Shown: piece by piece, positions 63,326 to 64,000 of the stretch
How the letters are laid out: the number at the start of each line of letters is the position of its first letter
Position numbering within the stretch: position 1 is the first letter of the stretch
DNA from: Microvirga lotononidis
GTDB taxonomy: Bacteria > Pseudomonadota > Alphaproteobacteria > Rhizobiales > Beijerinckiaceae
Assembly: GCF_034627025.1 (NCBI RefSeq)
Contig: NZ_CP141048.1
Coordinates: forward strand, 3,050,001-3,114,000
Direction: 5' to 3'
Length of the DNA: 64,000 bases
Notes under the pieces: generated by a model
The model's input: the letters and a program-made list of their open reading frames with translations, nothing else
Database searches by the model: none
What the model was told of the DNA's origin: nothing
Program-made: the position numbers and the translations under genes

Positions 63326-64000
63326 CTAGAAAAGACTCAGCTGCCCCGTCTCCTTCGGCGGCACCTGGAACAGGTCCTTGCGCAATCTCAGGTTCCGCTT
63401 GTTCAGCCCGAGCCGTTCGGCCGCGGTCTCGAATCGGCGGCCGAGCATCCAGGCATAGGGTCCGATCCCGGATTGGCGGGTGCTCCACTCGGCATCGTAG
63501 TCCTTGCCGCCGCGCGCTTCCTGCAGGAGCGTGAAGACGTGCTTGAGCTTGTCCGGATAATGCTCGGCGAGCCAGTCGCGCATCAGGTCCTTGAGATCGT
63601 GGGGCAGGCGCAGGAGCACGTAGCCCGCCTCCTCGGCGCCGGCCTCCGTGCAGGCCTTCAGGATCGCCTCGATCTCGTGATCGTTGATCGCCGGGATGAT
63701 GGGAGCGACGAGGACCGATACCGGGATCCCGGCCTCGGACAGCCTGCGGATCGTGTCCAGGCGCTTCGAGGGAGTCGCCGCGCGCGGCTCCATCCGCCGG
63801 GCGAGCTTCGGGTCGAGGGTCGTGACCGAGATCGCCACCTTGGCGAGCTGCCTCGCGGCCATCTGGCTCAGGATGTCGATGTCGCGGGTCACGAGGGCCG
63901 ATTTCGTCACGATGCCGACCGGATGGTTCATCCGGTTGAGCACTTCCAGGATGGACCGGGTGATGCGGAAGCGCCGCTCGACCGGCTGGTAGGGATCGGT
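63326..64000 (-). CDS. Radical SAM protein, PA0069 family (partial, cut by window end)
   Basis: The 225-residue C-terminal part of a radical SAM protein; the frame stays open to the window end, with TDPYQPVERRFRITRSILEV just inside it. This sequence with GIVTKSALVTRDIDIL and VSVTTLD-type strands fits the PA0069/Rv2578c family related to spore photoproduct lyase. VLVAPIIPAINDHEIEAILK and LPHDLKDLMRDWLAEHYP are typical. The Cys-x3-Cys-x2-Cys iron-sulfur motif must lie upstream, beyond the window. Activity is unknown. Confidence 0.88.
   Translation of the reverse strand, partial: TDPYQPVERRFRITRSILEVLNRMNHPVGIVTKSALVTRDIDILSQMAARQLAKVAISVTTLDPKLARRMEPRAATPSKRLDTIRRLSEAGIPVSVLVAPIIPAINDHEIEAILKACTEAGAEEAGYVLLRLPHDLKDLMRDWLAEHYPDKLKHVFTLLQEARGGKDYDAEWSTRQSGIGPYAWMLGRRFETAAERLGLNKRNLRLRKDLFQVPPKETGQLSLF

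Overview
The window is high-GC alphaproteobacterial chromosome, most likely Hyphomicrobiales (Rhizobiales) and probably close to Microvirga/Methylobacteriaceae. Pointers are a CcrM-type methyltransferase next to rnhB, DUF1127 and DUF6894 small proteins, the aa3 oxidase block coxB-coxA-ctaB-coxF-ctaG-coxC, split B and B' ATP synthase subunits, and abundant short palindromic intergenic repeats. The genus is inferred from gene order and family content only.

Layout. 1-9.7 kb is accessory: an AraC regulator, a VOC protein, a methyltransferase, small membrane proteins, an RsbQ-like hydrolase translationally coupled to a PAS hybrid histidine kinase, a DUF6894 protein and a secreted arylsulfatase. 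9.7-12.6 kb is the most foreign-looking part: a decayed DUF6894 copy, a 19-base match to the 3' end of a tRNA-Leu, and an AT-richer three-gene operon of unknown function (one soluble protein whose C-terminal part resembles a COMM domain, followed by two small membrane proteins). 12.6-16.6 kb has an HTH protein, a GIY-YIG protein, a DMT exporter with an oppositely oriented LysR regulator, and two dense clusters of GTTCCA/TGGAAC hexamers flanking that pair.

16.6-32 kb holds a DUF937 protein, MATE and KefB-like transporters, the ispH-thrB-rnhA operon, a peroxiredoxin, a DsbD-alpha-like secreted protein, YqgE, a GGDEF-EAL protein, an M16 protease, thrC and a GNAT. 32-38.7 kb (minus strand) is a complete cytochrome aa3 oxidase and assembly block, with an FNR/FixK-type box upstream of coxB. 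38.9-41.7 kb has an IalB-like protein, a lipoprotein and a CorC/HlyC protein. 41.7-47 kb is a glycine-cleavage operon preceded by a tandem glycine riboswitch, with an OsmC gene inside it.

47-51 kb carries a HAD phosphatase and the F0 half of ATP synthase (atpI, B, E, B', F), with two large hairpins between atpE and the B' gene. 51-57 kb is genome maintenance and redox: smc, a DsbA-like protein, a DciA-like protein and mutY. 57-61 kb has a LysR regulator and an ABC importer (binding protein plus fused permease) with no ATPase gene beside it. 61-64 kb has ccrM, rnhB and a radical SAM protein cut by the window end. No rRNA, complete tRNA, CRISPR array or intact insertion sequence was found.

The best candidate for something undescribed is the 10.66-12.20 kb cassette. 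All functional statements come from reading the sequence and family knowledge; no database search was run.
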